Numbered from the stretch's first letter, positions 15,907-24,563 are shown. The stretch is 64,000 nt of DNA from Mucilaginibacter rivuli (GCF_019391655.1 NZ_JAHXPQ010000001.1:865807-929806); one strand, 5' to 3'. Made by a program: numbers and translations. Notes: generated from the sequence alone by a model not told the origin.

Positions 15907-18114
15907 ATGAGTAATTTATCATTCAAAAATACATTCAAGCAGGATATTTCTGCGGGTTTGGTAGTCTTTTTAGTGGCATTGCCGCTATGTTTGGGTATAG
16001 CGCTGGCAAGTGGCGCACCCCTGTTATCGGGTATTATTACCGGTATTGTTGGCGGTTTAATTGTTGGCGCGGTTAGCGGTTCGCAATTAGCGGTTAGCGG
16101 CCCGGCGGCGGGTTTAACAACCATTGTTGCTACCGCAATCATCAGCTTACACTCTTACGAGGCATTTTTAGTAGCCGTAGTTTTAGCGGGTATCCTGCAA
16201 ATTATCCTCGGCTTGGTAAAAGCAGGTAAAATAGGCCTTTACTTTCCTTCCAACGTTATTAAAGGGATGCTGGCTGCCATTGGTATCATTCTTATTCTGA
16301 AGCAAATTCCGCATGCTTTTGGCTATGATGCTGATGCTGAAGGCGATTTCGCTTTTCTACAGGCCGATAACTCTAATACTTTTACCGAGATCAACAACTT
16401 ATTAGGTAAGCTTAATTTTGGCGCTATTGCCATCTTCGCTATATCAATGGCTATTTTATTGGCATGGGATACACCACTGTTTAAAAAGATCAAAGCAATA
16501 CCGGGTGGCTTGGTAGTAGTCATTGTGGGTGCGTTAACAGCTATATTCCTGCAATCAACAACAGGATTATTTCACTTACGTACCAATAGTTTTGTACAGA
16601 TACCTGTGTTGGGCAGCATTGGCGATTTTGCTACCATTTTAAAATTCCCTGATTTTAGCCAGATAACCAATCCGCAGATCATTACTGTTGCCATTACCAT
16701 TGCATTAGTGGCCAGTTTAGAAACGTTGTTAAGTATAGAAGCGGTTGATAAACTTGACCCGTTAAAACGCTCAACACCCCTAAATCGTGAATTATTGGCA
16801 CAAGGTATTGGTAATACCCTGGCTGGTTTAGTTGGTGGTTTACCTTTAACGGCTGTAATTGTACGTGGTGCAACTAACGTTAACTCTGGTGCAAAAACCA
16901 AACTATCTACCATATTTCATGGTTCGTTGCTGTTGGTGACTGTATTGGCTATACCTGCTGTACTCAACAAAATACCATTGGCCAGTTTAGCCGCCATTTT
17001 AATTATGGTAGGATATAAGCTAACCAAACTGCAATTGTTTAAAGATATGTATAAGGCAGGGTGGAACCAGTTTACCCCATTTATAGCAACTGTAGTAGCC
17101 ATTATTTTAACCGATCTGTTAAAAGGTGTTATGATAGGTATGGGTGTAAGCATTGTATTTATTTTGGTGAATGCCACTAAAGATTTGATCTACTCAACCG
17201 AGAAAAGTACAGCTAGCGGCAAAATGCAGCAGTTGGTATTGTCTGAGCAGGTAACGTTTTTAAATAAGGCCCACCTGAACGAGTTTTTCAATAAAGTTAA
17301 ATCTGGCGAAAGTGTTTGGGTTGATGCATCGCAAACAAAATACATTGAGCAGGATTGCTTAGAGATATTGCAGGACTTTAAGAGCCGCTCTGTAGTGGAA
17401 GGCATCAATTGCACCATAACAGGCCTAAAAGATCACTATACATTTTTGGAGGCACGTGTTGAGGCAGTAGAGCAGCACGAACACGCTCATGACCATCAGC
17501 ATTATAATGACCTGTTTGCCAATAACCGCAGGTGGATAGCTGAAAAGCTGCATTTGGATAGTAATTATTTTGCCAACCTGAGCAAGGGCCAGTCGCCGCC
17601 GTATTTAATTATCGGGTGTTCTGACAGCCGTGCGCCAATGGAAGTAATAACCGGTGCACAGCCCGGGGAAATATTCAGCCATCGTAACATTGCTAACCAG
17701 GTGATACCAAGCGATATCAATTTAATGTCGGTAGTACAATATGCGGTTGAAGCATTAAAAGTACGTCACATTGTAGTGTGTGGCCATTATGGTTGCGGGG
17801 GTGTAAAAGCCGCGGTAGCCGGTGGTACTAATGGCAACCTTGACCAATGGTTGAGCCACATTCGCGATGTTAACCGTAACCATAAAGAAGAGCTTGAGCA
17901 AATAGATGACGCCGAGATGCGCCACCGCCGTTTGGTTGAACTTAACGTAGAGGAGCAGGTATTCCAGCTACGCACCACCGCTATTGTGCAGAACGCGCTA
18001 AAGAACGGGCAGGTACTCAATTTATATGGTTGGGTATACGATCTGAGCGATGGTATGCTGCATGATCTGCGCATTGAAGAATCGGATAAATATCCTTCAT
18101 TATTAATTAGTTAA
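15907..18114 (+). CDS. SulP-family anion transporter fused to beta-carbonic anhydrase
   Basis: The 735-residue fusion joins a SulP membrane transporter (about residues 1-430, roughly a dozen hydrophobic segments, N-terminal 'FKQDISAGLVVFLVALPLCL'), a short STAS-like domain (about 437-505, 'SVWVDASQTKYIEQDCLEIL'), a His-rich linker (EQHEHAHDHQHYND), and a complete beta-carbonic anhydrase (about 515-730). Zinc-site residues are Cys571 and Asp573 in CSDSR, His627 and Cys630 in CGHYGCGG. This suggests bicarbonate uptake or export coupled to CO2 hydration at the inner membrane. Such fusions are known in several phyla. The anion is inferred, not shown. Confidence 0.95.
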   Translation: MSNLSFKNTFKQDISAGLVVFLVALPLCLGIALASGAPLLSGIITGIVGGLIVGAVSGSQLAVSGPAAGLTTIVATAIISLHSYEAFLVAVVLAGILQIILGLVKAGKIGLYFPSNVIKGMLAAIGIILILKQIPHAFGYDADAEGDFAFLQADNSNTFTEINNLLGKLNFGAIAIFAISMAILLAWDTPLFKKIKAIPGGLVVVIVGALTAIFLQSTTGLFHLRTNSFVQIPVLGSIGDFATILKFPDFSQITNPQIITVAITIALVASLETLLSIEAVDKLDPLKRSTPLNRELLAQGIGNTLAGLVGGLPLTAVIVRGATNVNSGAKTKLSTIFHGSLLLVTVLAIPAVLNKIPLASLAAILIMVGYKLTKLQLFKDMYKAGWNQFTPFIATVVAIILTDLLKGVMIGMGVSIVFILVNATKDLIYSTEKSTASGKMQQLVLSEQVTFLNKAHLNEFFNKVKSGESVWVDASQTKYIEQDCLEILQDFKSRSVVEGINCTITGLKDHYTFLEARVEAVEQHEHAHDHQHYNDLFANNRRWIAEKLHLDSNYFANLSKGQSPPYLIIGCSDSRAPMEVITGAQPGEIFSHRNIANQVIPSDINLMSVVQYAVEALKVRHIVVCGHYGCGGVKAAVAGGTNGNLDQWLSHIRDVNRNHKEELEQIDDAEMRHRRLVELNVEEQVFQLRTTAIVQNALKNGQVLNLYGWVYDLSDGMLHDLRIEESDKYPSLLIS

Positions 18115-18134
18115 TCTCCGTAATTGTTAATGCA

Positions 18135-18157
18135 GCCGGGTTTAACAGCCCGGCTTT
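18135..18157 (+). terminator. Short hairpin between SulP fusion and DUF2490 gene
   Basis: GCCGGG (18135-18140) pairs with CCCGGC (18149-18154), with one more A-T pair outside, followed by only three T before ACC. It is a weak terminator or attenuator, so partial readthrough into the DUF2490 gene 14 bases later is plausible. Confidence 0.6.
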
Positions 18158-18167
18158 ACCAAAGTAT

Positions 18168-18938
18168 ATGTTACTAAAAAAGAATATATGGGGTTTGTGC
18201 GGGGTAATGATATTGCTGTTCATAGCGGTAAGCCCGGGTCATGCGCAATCTACCCGTATCAATACTGATAATTTACATACCTGGATAGTTTATAACGGCC
18301 AGCATTTAATTACCGACAAGTTTGGCCTGCATGCCGAGATACAGGTACGAAGGAATAATGGCTTAAGTAACTGGCAGCAATTATTGCTAAGGCCGGGGTT
18401 GTTTTATAAGGTGAATAAAAATGTGCTGGCAACAGCCGGGTATTGTTTTGTTGAAACGTATCCTTACGGCGATATACCGAGTGCGAAAACTGCTTTCCCC
18501 GAACACCGGATATGGGAACAAGTTCAATTGACGCAACAAACCGGTAGTGTTGATATTACGAACCGGTTTAGATTAGAGCAGCGCTTTATTGGCGATGCAT
18601 CCGCAGGTACTTTTACTAACGTGCGTTACGAAAACCGCGCCAGGTATATGTTTAAGGCCAATATCCCCCTGGGGAAAGCTTCGCCTTTTTATTTGCCGGT
18701 TTATGATGAGATTTTTATCGCGTTTGGTAAAAATGTAAAATATAATACGTTCGATCAGAACAGGCTGGGTTTGGGGCTTGGGTATAACGTGGGTAAAAAA
18801 ACAAAGTTAGAGGTAGGTTACATGTATCAATATGTACAGCAACGTAACCTTACGGCGGCTTTTAGCCAGGTTGTCGAAAATAATCATACCATAGCCATAA
18901 ATGTATTTTCATCGCTGCCCTTTAAAAGGGGTGGGTGA
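18168..18938 (+). CDS. DUF2490-family outer-membrane-like protein
   Basis: The 256-residue protein has a signal peptide (about residues 1-26, ending GHAQS) and a mature part of alternating beta-strands ending in an aromatic-rich strand pattern ('AINVFSSLPFKRGG'), as in small beta-barrels. It matches DUF2490 features: 'TWIVYNGQHLITDKFGLHAE' and 'NWQQLLLRPGLFYKVNKN'. Function of the family is unknown. It lies 53 bases after the SulP-anhydrase gene with a weak hairpin between, so it may be in the same transcript. Confidence 0.85.
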   Translation: MLLKKNIWGLCGVMILLFIAVSPGHAQSTRINTDNLHTWIVYNGQHLITDKFGLHAEIQVRRNNGLSNWQQLLLRPGLFYKVNKNVLATAGYCFVETYPYGDIPSAKTAFPEHRIWEQVQLTQQTGSVDITNRFRLEQRFIGDASAGTFTNVRYENRARYMFKANIPLGKASPFYLPVYDEIFIAFGKNVKYNTFDQNRLGLGLGYNVGKKTKLEVGYMYQYVQQRNLTAAFSQVVENNHTIAINVFSSLPFKRGG

Positions 18939-18967
18939 AATGTTTGTTTGTTTTCAGTAGTAGGTTA

Positions 18968-19020
18968 GCCGGGTATGGGAGTGCCTGGCGTAGTATGGTC
19001 GGATATGGGAGTGTCCGGCC
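18968..19020. repeat. Two tandem hairpins with identical loops upstream of lpxK
   Basis: Unit 1 (18968-18989) has stem GCCGGG/CCTGGC, unit 2 (18998-19019) has stem GTCGGA/TCCGGC; both enclose the same 10-base loop TATGGGAGTG. Unit spacing is 30 bases. The two stems differ by changes that keep pairing (G-C in one, A-T in the other at the loop-closing pair; G-T wobbles elsewhere). Possibly a dispersed repeat or a protein-binding RNA element. Confidence 0.75.
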
Positions 19021-19054
19021 ATTACTATTTATAGCTATTGCATGCGGGGTTTTG

Positions 19055-19062
19055 TATCTTTG
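19055..19062 (+). promoter_or_regulatory. Likely -7 promoter box of lpxK
   Basis: TATCTTTG matches the Bacteroidota -7 consensus TAnnTTTG and lies nine bases before the chosen lpxK ATG, implying a very short leader. No good TTTG -33 element is seen at the usual distance (TTG at 19038-19040 is too close), so confidence is moderate. Confidence 0.5.
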
Positions 19063-19071
19063 CAGCCTGAT

Positions 19072-20115
19072 ATGATAAAATACCTGCGTTTATTATTATT
19101 ACCCTTTTCGTGGTTATATGGCCTGGCCATTATGATACGTAACTGGTGCTATGATAAAGGCATATTCCCCAGCCGCAGCTTTGATATGCCCATCATATCG
19201 GTAGGTAACCTTGATGTTGGCGGCGCAGGCAAAAGCCCCATGACGGAGTACCTTATCAATTTATTTAAAAACGGACGTAAACTGGCTACCCTGAGCCGTG
19301 GTTACGGGCGCATTACCAAGGGATACCTTGAAGCAGAAACAGATTCTACAGATGTTGAAGTAGGGGACGAGCCTGCCCAATTCAAACAAAAATTTCCGGA
19401 TATTACCGTTGCTGTTTGCGAAAAACGCGTGGATGGTATAAAACGGTTGCGGCACGAACACAACCTCATTATACTGGATGATGCTTTCCAACACCGTGCC
19501 CTTGAGCCGGGTTTAAGTATTTTGCTGTTTGATTTTAGCCGTGTATACCAGCCTCGTTTTTTATTGCCAGCCGGTAATTTACGCGAGCCCTTTAGCGGCT
19601 ATAAACGGGCTGATATTATTGTGGTTACTAAATGCCCACCAGCATTAAATGAGCAACATCAGCAACAGATACAAAAAAGGATAGCCCCCCTTAAATACCA
19701 GCAGTTATTTTTTACAAAAATAGCGTACGCTGCTTTGCAGGATATAGCAGGCAACACGGTTGGCCATGAAATTACAAAAGACGCCGAAGTTTTTTTACTG
19801 ACAGGTATTGCTAACCCTGTCCCATTACTTAAGCATCTCCAAAATGGTGCTAAAGCAGTAATACATCATAATTATCCCGATCATCACCGGTTTACCTTAA
19901 AAAATATTGCTAAACTTGCCGATGAGTTTGATGCCTGCACCGCACAAAAAAAATTGATTATAACAACAGAAAAGGATGCGCAGCGTTTACGTGAACAGGT
20001 ATTGCTGCCAACGGTAGAAAAATTAAATATTTTGGTGTTGCCCATAGCTGTTAAATTTTTAGACCGGCAGCAACAATTTGACGAAATAGTAAAAGATTAT
20101 GTTAGAAAATATTGA
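19072..20115 (+). CDS. lpxK: Tetraacyldisaccharide 4'-kinase
   Basis: The 347-residue inner-membrane enzyme phosphorylates the 4' position of the lipid A disaccharide in the Raetz pathway. The N-terminal membrane helix (LRLLLLPFSWLYGLAIMI) is followed by 'ISVGNLDVGGAGKSPMTEYL', the family's modified P-loop, and 'LIILDDAFQHRAL', the conserved DDxxQHR motif. The frame is open from 19042, but the ATG at 19072 gives the standard MIKYLR start and sits after a promoter box. The 3' end overlaps the purine nucleoside phosphorylase gene by 17 bases. Confidence 0.95.
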   Translation: MIKYLRLLLLPFSWLYGLAIMIRNWCYDKGIFPSRSFDMPIISVGNLDVGGAGKSPMTEYLINLFKNGRKLATLSRGYGRITKGYLEAETDSTDVEVGDEPAQFKQKFPDITVAVCEKRVDGIKRLRHEHNLIILDDAFQHRALEPGLSILLFDFSRVYQPRFLLPAGNLREPFSGYKRADIIVVTKCPPALNEQHQQQIQKRIAPLKYQQLFFTKIAYAALQDIAGNTVGHEITKDAEVFLLTGIANPVPLLKHLQNGAKAVIHHNYPDHHRFTLKNIAKLADEFDACTAQKKLIITTEKDAQRLREQVLLPTVEKLNILVLPIAVKFLDRQQQFDEIVKDYVRKY

Positions 20116-20920
20116 ACGTACCACGGCTTACATTAAAAGCCGCATAGGAGATTTTACTCCCGAAATTGGAATTATACTGGGAACAGGTTTGGGTGGTTTG
20201 GTTACCGAGATAGAGATAGAAAAACAGATGATGTATTCCAATATCCCCGATTTTCCAATATCAACACTGGAGTTCCATTCGGGTAAACTGATATTTGGGA
20301 AACTTGCCGGCAAAAATGTAGTTGCCATGCAGGGCCGCTTACATTATTACGAGGGATATAACATGCAGCAGATCACTTTCCCGGTAAGGGTAATGAAAAT
20401 GCTGGGTATTAAAACCTTGTTCGTATCAAATGCCAGCGGTGCCCTCAACTCCGACTTTAAAAAGGGCGACCTGATGATCATTGAAGATCATATCAACCTG
20501 CAGCCCGATAACCCATTGGTTGGAACAAATAATAGCGATCTTGGTCCGCGTTTTCCGGATATGAGCGAACCTTACAAACATTCACTGATACAAAAAGGAT
20601 TAAAAATAGCGGCGGATAATAATATTACCTGCCACCAGGGTGTGTATGTATCGGTTACAGGGCCAAACCTTGAAACCCGTGCCGAATACAAGTATTTACG
20701 TATTATTGGTGGTGATGCTGTTGGCATGAGTACCGTACCCGAAGTAATTGTAGCCAACCACATGGGCCTGCCTGTTTTTGCCATATCGGTATTAACAGAC
20801 GAGGGTTTCCCCGATACGCTAAAACCGGTATCTGTTGAAGAAATTCTGGCTGTTGCCACCGCTGCAGAGCCAAAGCTTACGCTGATATTAAAAGAACTGA
20901 TCAATCAAATTGATAACTAA
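20099..20920 (+). CDS. punA: Purine-nucleoside phosphorylase (trimeric type)
   Basis: The 273-residue enzyme splits inosine and guanosine with phosphate to base and ribose-1-phosphate in purine salvage. It matches the trimeric PNP/MTAP family: 'GIILGTGLGGLVTEIE' for phosphate binding, 'MQGRLHYYEGY', 'VSNASGALN', 'SVTGPNLETRAEYKYLRI' and 'AVGMSTVPEVIVANHMGL'. It overlaps lpxK by 17 bases and the following porin gene by 11 bases, strong signs of translational coupling in a three-gene operon, although the three functions are unrelated. Confidence 0.95.
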   Translation: MLENIERTTAYIKSRIGDFTPEIGIILGTGLGGLVTEIEIEKQMMYSNIPDFPISTLEFHSGKLIFGKLAGKNVVAMQGRLHYYEGYNMQQITFPVRVMKMLGIKTLFVSNASGALNSDFKKGDLMIIEDHINLQPDNPLVGTNNSDLGPRFPDMSEPYKHSLIQKGLKIAADNNITCHQGVYVSVTGPNLETRAEYKYLRIIGGDAVGMSTVPEVIVANHMGLPVFAISVLTDEGFPDTLKPVSVEEILAVATAAEPKLTLILKELINQIDN

Positions 20921-23000
20921 TAGTTTTAAATACTTTTTTATAGCACTGTTGTGCCTTTGCGGGCCGGCTGTTTTTGCACAATACGGCACGCAACAAGTAA
21001 GCGGTACCGGGCAGGCAGAACGTAACCGCATGCGCGATACTGCTACAGCAACCCGCAAGGTGCTTACTGACGATCAGCAGCTTGATTCGTTACGTAAATA
21101 TGAGGAGCATAAACGCGACTCGGTGATATTTACGGCTAAGTTTATTAAAGTAACCAACGAACGTTTACTAAACGATAGTACACAGGTATTCCCTTTGGAT
21201 ACAGGCCTGACCAATTTTGAGAATTACAGCCAGCTATACCAGCCACGCAGCCCCAAAATAAGTATAGGCAATTTGGGCTTAGCCCAGCGCGATCTGTTGT
21301 TTGAACCGAGCAGAAGAATAGGCTTTGATATCGGGCAACATACGCTCGATGCTTACTTGCTGCATCCGCAGGATATACAGTATTACCGTGCGCGTGTGCC
21401 GGTTACCAGCTTGTATTTTATAAGCTCATTTGGTAGTTTGGCGGAACAGGTATTTCGGATAACACATACACAAAACATTAAACCAAACTGGAATATTGGC
21501 GCTAACTTTAACCGCATAGGCTCGGTAGGCACTTACGCAAGGCAACATGCCGATCATTTAGGCGCCGCGATTTTTTCGTGGTACGAATCGCCAAGCAAGC
21601 GTTATAATTTATTGGCGAATATGTTTTTTAATAACCTGAAGGCTCCCGAGAGCGGCGCTATAATTGATGAAGGTATTTTTACAACTTCGGCATCTACAGC
21701 ATTAGGCGGGCGTATAAACCTGCCCGTACGGTTAAACGCCAGCCGCAGTAATGTGCGCGATAACGGCCTGTACGTAAAACAATTTTACTACCTGGGCCGG
21801 GTTGACAGCAATAAGGTAGATTCGACATCTAAAATATTGCCTACCCAGCGCATAGCATACACTTTTTTCTACAACATAACCAAGTATAAGTTTTTGCAGG
21901 ACGAGAAGGATGCTAATCAAGTTTTCGCGGATACTTATTTTGATCAGGGCGTATCGCGCGATACGCTTGCAATGTATCATTTTCAGAATGAGTTATCGTA
22001 CAGCTTTTACCTGAGGAGCAAATCGGTAAGCTTTGTAAAAAATGAATTGAAACTTGACCTCGGTATTAAACACGATCATTACAGCTACTCACAATATGTG
22101 CGCGACACCTCTGCAGTAACAGGTGTGCCGCAACTGGATAAAAAGCAGGATAACGGTTTTTCTGACATTACGCTAAAGGCAAAGCTGGGTTACCGTTTTA
22201 GCGACCGTATGGGCCTTGATGCCGATTTTCAGCAAATTACACTGGGGCACGATGCTGGGGATTACCTGTACGAAGCAAAACTTAATTTATCGGCAGGGGA
22301 TAAGATAGGTAAGATCATCCTCGGCGCATATACGCAAAACAGTACGCCTGCATTAGTATATACGCGTTGGGTATCAAACCATTTTATATTTAATAACAGC
22401 TTTAGCAATGTAAAAACAACAAACTTGTCGTTTAGCTATATTAATGATAAGCTGCATTTTGATGTTAAGGCCGAATATTTCCTTATTGACAATTACCTGT
22501 ATTTTGAGGCGCAGCCAAACGGCATTGATGCGCACCCGGTACAATTAAGCGCGCCTGTAAACCTGATAAAAGTTAGTGTAGGGAAAGATTTTATATTTGG
22601 CCGCTGGCACTTTGAAAACTTTGGTGTTTACCAAAAAACAGATTACCAGCAAACGCTGCGCACTCCGGAGTTTTATTTGTATAGCAGCCTATCCTACCAT
22701 CGTTTGTTTTTTGGCGTGTTAAATAGTGCCATAGGCGCCAATGTAAGGTACAATACACCATACACAGCACCATCATACGCGGTAGGTTTAGGCGAATTTT
22801 ATAACGGACCCGCTGCAAAATTCTCATCTTACCCGGTAGGGTCTGTATTTGTAAAATCAACATTGAAACGCACTAATATTTTTATTCAATACGATTATGT
22901 GAACCAGGGCTGGTTTACCGAAGGATATTATACCGTTAACCGCTACCCAATGCCCGATGCGACCATAAAGTTTGGAGTGAATTGGTTCTTTTATAATTAG
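20910..23000 (+). CDS. Putative porin (Porin_10 family) outer-membrane protein
   Basis: The 696-residue protein has a signal peptide ending in PAVFAQ and a large beta-barrel-like body with many alternating aromatic strands, ending in 'IKFGVNWFFYN' with a terminal aromatic-Asn suited to outer-membrane insertion. The region 'SLYFISSFGSLAEQVFRITH' and 'LAANMFFN'-like strands fit the Bacteroidota Porin_10 family, often annotated putative porin. The start is TTG at 20910, inside the end of punA; no in-frame ATG precedes the signal peptide. Its stop codon lies in the left arm of an inverted repeat. Confidence 0.85.
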   Translation: MITNSFKYFFIALLCLCGPAVFAQYGTQQVSGTGQAERNRMRDTATATRKVLTDDQQLDSLRKYEEHKRDSVIFTAKFIKVTNERLLNDSTQVFPLDTGLTNFENYSQLYQPRSPKISIGNLGLAQRDLLFEPSRRIGFDIGQHTLDAYLLHPQDIQYYRARVPVTSLYFISSFGSLAEQVFRITHTQNIKPNWNIGANFNRIGSVGTYARQHADHLGAAIFSWYESPSKRYNLLANMFFNNLKAPESGAIIDEGIFTTSASTALGGRINLPVRLNASRSNVRDNGLYVKQFYYLGRVDSNKVDSTSKILPTQRIAYTFFYNITKYKFLQDEKDANQVFADTYFDQGVSRDTLAMYHFQNELSYSFYLRSKSVSFVKNELKLDLGIKHDHYSYSQYVRDTSAVTGVPQLDKKQDNGFSDITLKAKLGYRFSDRMGLDADFQQITLGHDAGDYLYEAKLNLSAGDKIGKIILGAYTQNSTPALVYTRWVSNHFIFNNSFSNVKTTNLSFSYINDKLHFDVKAEYFLIDNYLYFEAQPNGIDAHPVQLSAPVNLIKVSVGKDFIFGRWHFENFGVYQKTDYQQTLRTPEFYLYSSLSYHRLFFGVLNSAIGANVRYNTPYTAPSYAVGLGEFYNGPAAKFSSYPVGSVFVKSTLKRTNIFIQYDYVNQGWFTEGYYTVNRYPMPDATIKFGVNWFFYN

Positions 23001-23147
23001 CCCCCCAGCCCCCTAAAGGGGGAGAATTACAGCGCAGGACAACTTTGCGTGCAGAGGGGTAGCCCCATATGGCATACATATGTGTCTATTTTGAAGCGAT
23101 AAAACTTTAGGACTATTTCCTCCCCCTTTAGGGGGCCGGGGGGCTAA
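22997..23147. repeat. Inverted repeat with CCCCCTAAAGGGGG arms at a convergent gene junction
   Basis: The left arm (22997-23024: TTAGCCCCCCAGCCCCCTAA then AGGGGGAG) and right arm (23120-23147) are inverted copies differing at about one position over 28 bases. Each arm contains its own palindrome CCCCCTAAAGGGGG. They enclose about 95 bases of unique sequence. Each arm supplies the stop codon (TAG) of the adjacent convergent gene. It is probably a MITE- or REP-like element and may act as terminator. Confidence 0.85.
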
Positions 23148-24406
23148 GTTTTCTGCTTTTTCTTTTTGGCTGCCGGGAACAATACGTTATTCAATATCAG
23201 CCTGTAGCCTGGCGAGTTGGGATGCAGACTCAGGTCGGTGGGAGGGTCGTTCACCTGGTGCTGGTAATCCTCCGGGTCGTGGCCACCATAAAATGTCCAC
23301 TGGCCCTTACCGTATTCGCCATGTATGTAGCGGGCTTCGTTCTGGGTTTTCATTTCGCCCATAATGGTAACTCCGGGTTTGATGAGGCTTTCGCGAAAAG
23401 CGGTGGTTAATCCTATAAAACCTTTAATCACCTTATCGTGATTTTGGGTGAGCATGCTGGGCACTACATCCCATTTTGCTGAAAAATCAAACAAGGTAAA
23501 AAAATCATGAGCACGGTCTACCTGCCTGGTCTGGTTAACATCAATATTGCTGAACTGGTGCGACATTGGGTTTGCATCCAGCGTGAAATTCTGGAAGGCG
23601 AATGTTTGTGTAAAATCGAGCTTATCCTGCGCGTTAGGGTCGGCGGCATCGCCATCAAACATGCTTTCGCAAATATCTGTATTGGATGCCGATAGCGCGA
23701 TATCAAAAGTATCCGTGCCCGAGCACATGGCAAACAAAAAGCCGCCCCCCGCGCAAAATTCGCGGATATGTTGTGCTACGGCCAGTTTCATTTGTGATAC
23801 CTTTTTGAAGCCAAGTTTATGTGCCATAACCTCCTGGTTCTGCACATCCTCAACATACCAGTTGGCAAATCGAAAGCCTGCGTAAAACTTACTGTATTGC
23901 CCCGTAAAATCTTCATGGTGTAAGTGCAGCCAGTCGTATTTGGGCAGTTCGCCTTTTATTACTTCCTCATCATATAAAACATCATAAGGTATCTCGGCAT
24001 ATTTTAAAACCATGGTAACGGCATCATCCCATGGGAGTTTACTTTTGGGAGAATACACCGCCATTTTAGGGGCTTTTTCCAGTTTTACCACATCCATATT
24101 TACCGATGGGTCGGTCACCTCCATTATGATGGCATTTACCTTGGCATCGGGTATAACCTCGTAGCTTACGCCGCGTATCTTACATTCATCTTCAAAAGCT
24201 TTATTGTATTTCATTAAAAAGCTGCCGCCCCGGTAATTGAGCAGCCAGTTAACCTCTTCGTTTTTAGCCAGCACCCAAAACGCGATACCGTATGATTTGA
24301 GGTGATCTTTTTGCTGATCATCCATTGGAATAAGTATGGATACCGCTTTAGAGCCAAGAGCGGAAAGCAGAAAGCAGAAAACGATAAAGATTTTGCGATA
24401 CATCAT
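23144..24406 (-). CDS. Secreted protein with a GATase1-like fold signature (often mislabelled asparagine synthetase B)
   Basis: The 420-residue protein has a signal peptide (about residues 1-21). It contains 'AGGGFLFAMCSGTDTFDIAL' near residue 225, resembling the nucleophile-elbow region of class I glutamine-amidotransferase-like or ThuA-like proteins, and a C-terminal 'GKGQWTFYGGHDPEDYQH' resembling their final His-containing motif. Similar Bacteroidota proteins carry the name asparagine synthetase B, but I see no N-terminal nucleophile Cys or synthetase domain, so that name is unsupported. The catalytic role is unknown. The C-terminus is Lys-rich and ends in the right arm of an inverted repeat. 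Confidence 0.8.
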   Translation of the reverse strand: MMYRKIFIVFCFLLSALGSKAVSILIPMDDQQKDHLKSYGIAFWVLAKNEEVNWLLNYRGGSFLMKYNKAFEDECKIRGVSYEVIPDAKVNAIIMEVTDPSVNMDVVKLEKAPKMAVYSPKSKLPWDDAVTMVLKYAEIPYDVLYDEEVIKGELPKYDWLHLHHEDFTGQYSKFYAGFRFANWYVEDVQNQEVMAHKLGFKKVSQMKLAVAQHIREFCAGGGFLFAMCSGTDTFDIALSASNTDICESMFDGDAADPNAQDKLDFTQTFAFQNFTLDANPMSHQFSNIDVNQTRQVDRAHDFFTLFDFSAKWDVVPSMLTQNHDKVIKGFIGLTTAFRESLIKPGVTIMGEMKTQNEARYIHGEYGKGQWTFYGGHDPEDYQHQVNDPPTDLSLHPNSPGYRLILNNVLFPAAKKKKQKT

Positions 24407-24514
24407 TTGCTCAAAAATAACGAAAATAAGGGAATGGTATTGCAGATATTATGCAGCTCAATTGTTTTAGATAGTCAATATTGGAGATCAGTAATAATGT
24501 TTGACAGGAATAAA

Positions 24515-24544
24515 GCCGAAATCGGACACCCGGAATCCGAAATG
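24515..24544. repeat. Dispersed 'ATCCGA' repeat, copy 2
   Basis: CGAAATCGGACACCCGGAAT followed by CCGAAATG, related to the segment at 1984-2009. It lies in the spacer before the cyclophilin gene. The role is unknown. Confidence 0.5.
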
Positions 24545-24563
24545 AAAAGACCCATGACCGAAC

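Noticed and set aside
23144..24406. The name asparagine synthetase B for this secreted protein
   Set aside because: There is a signal peptide, and neither the N-terminal glutaminase Cys nor the synthetase domain is visible.
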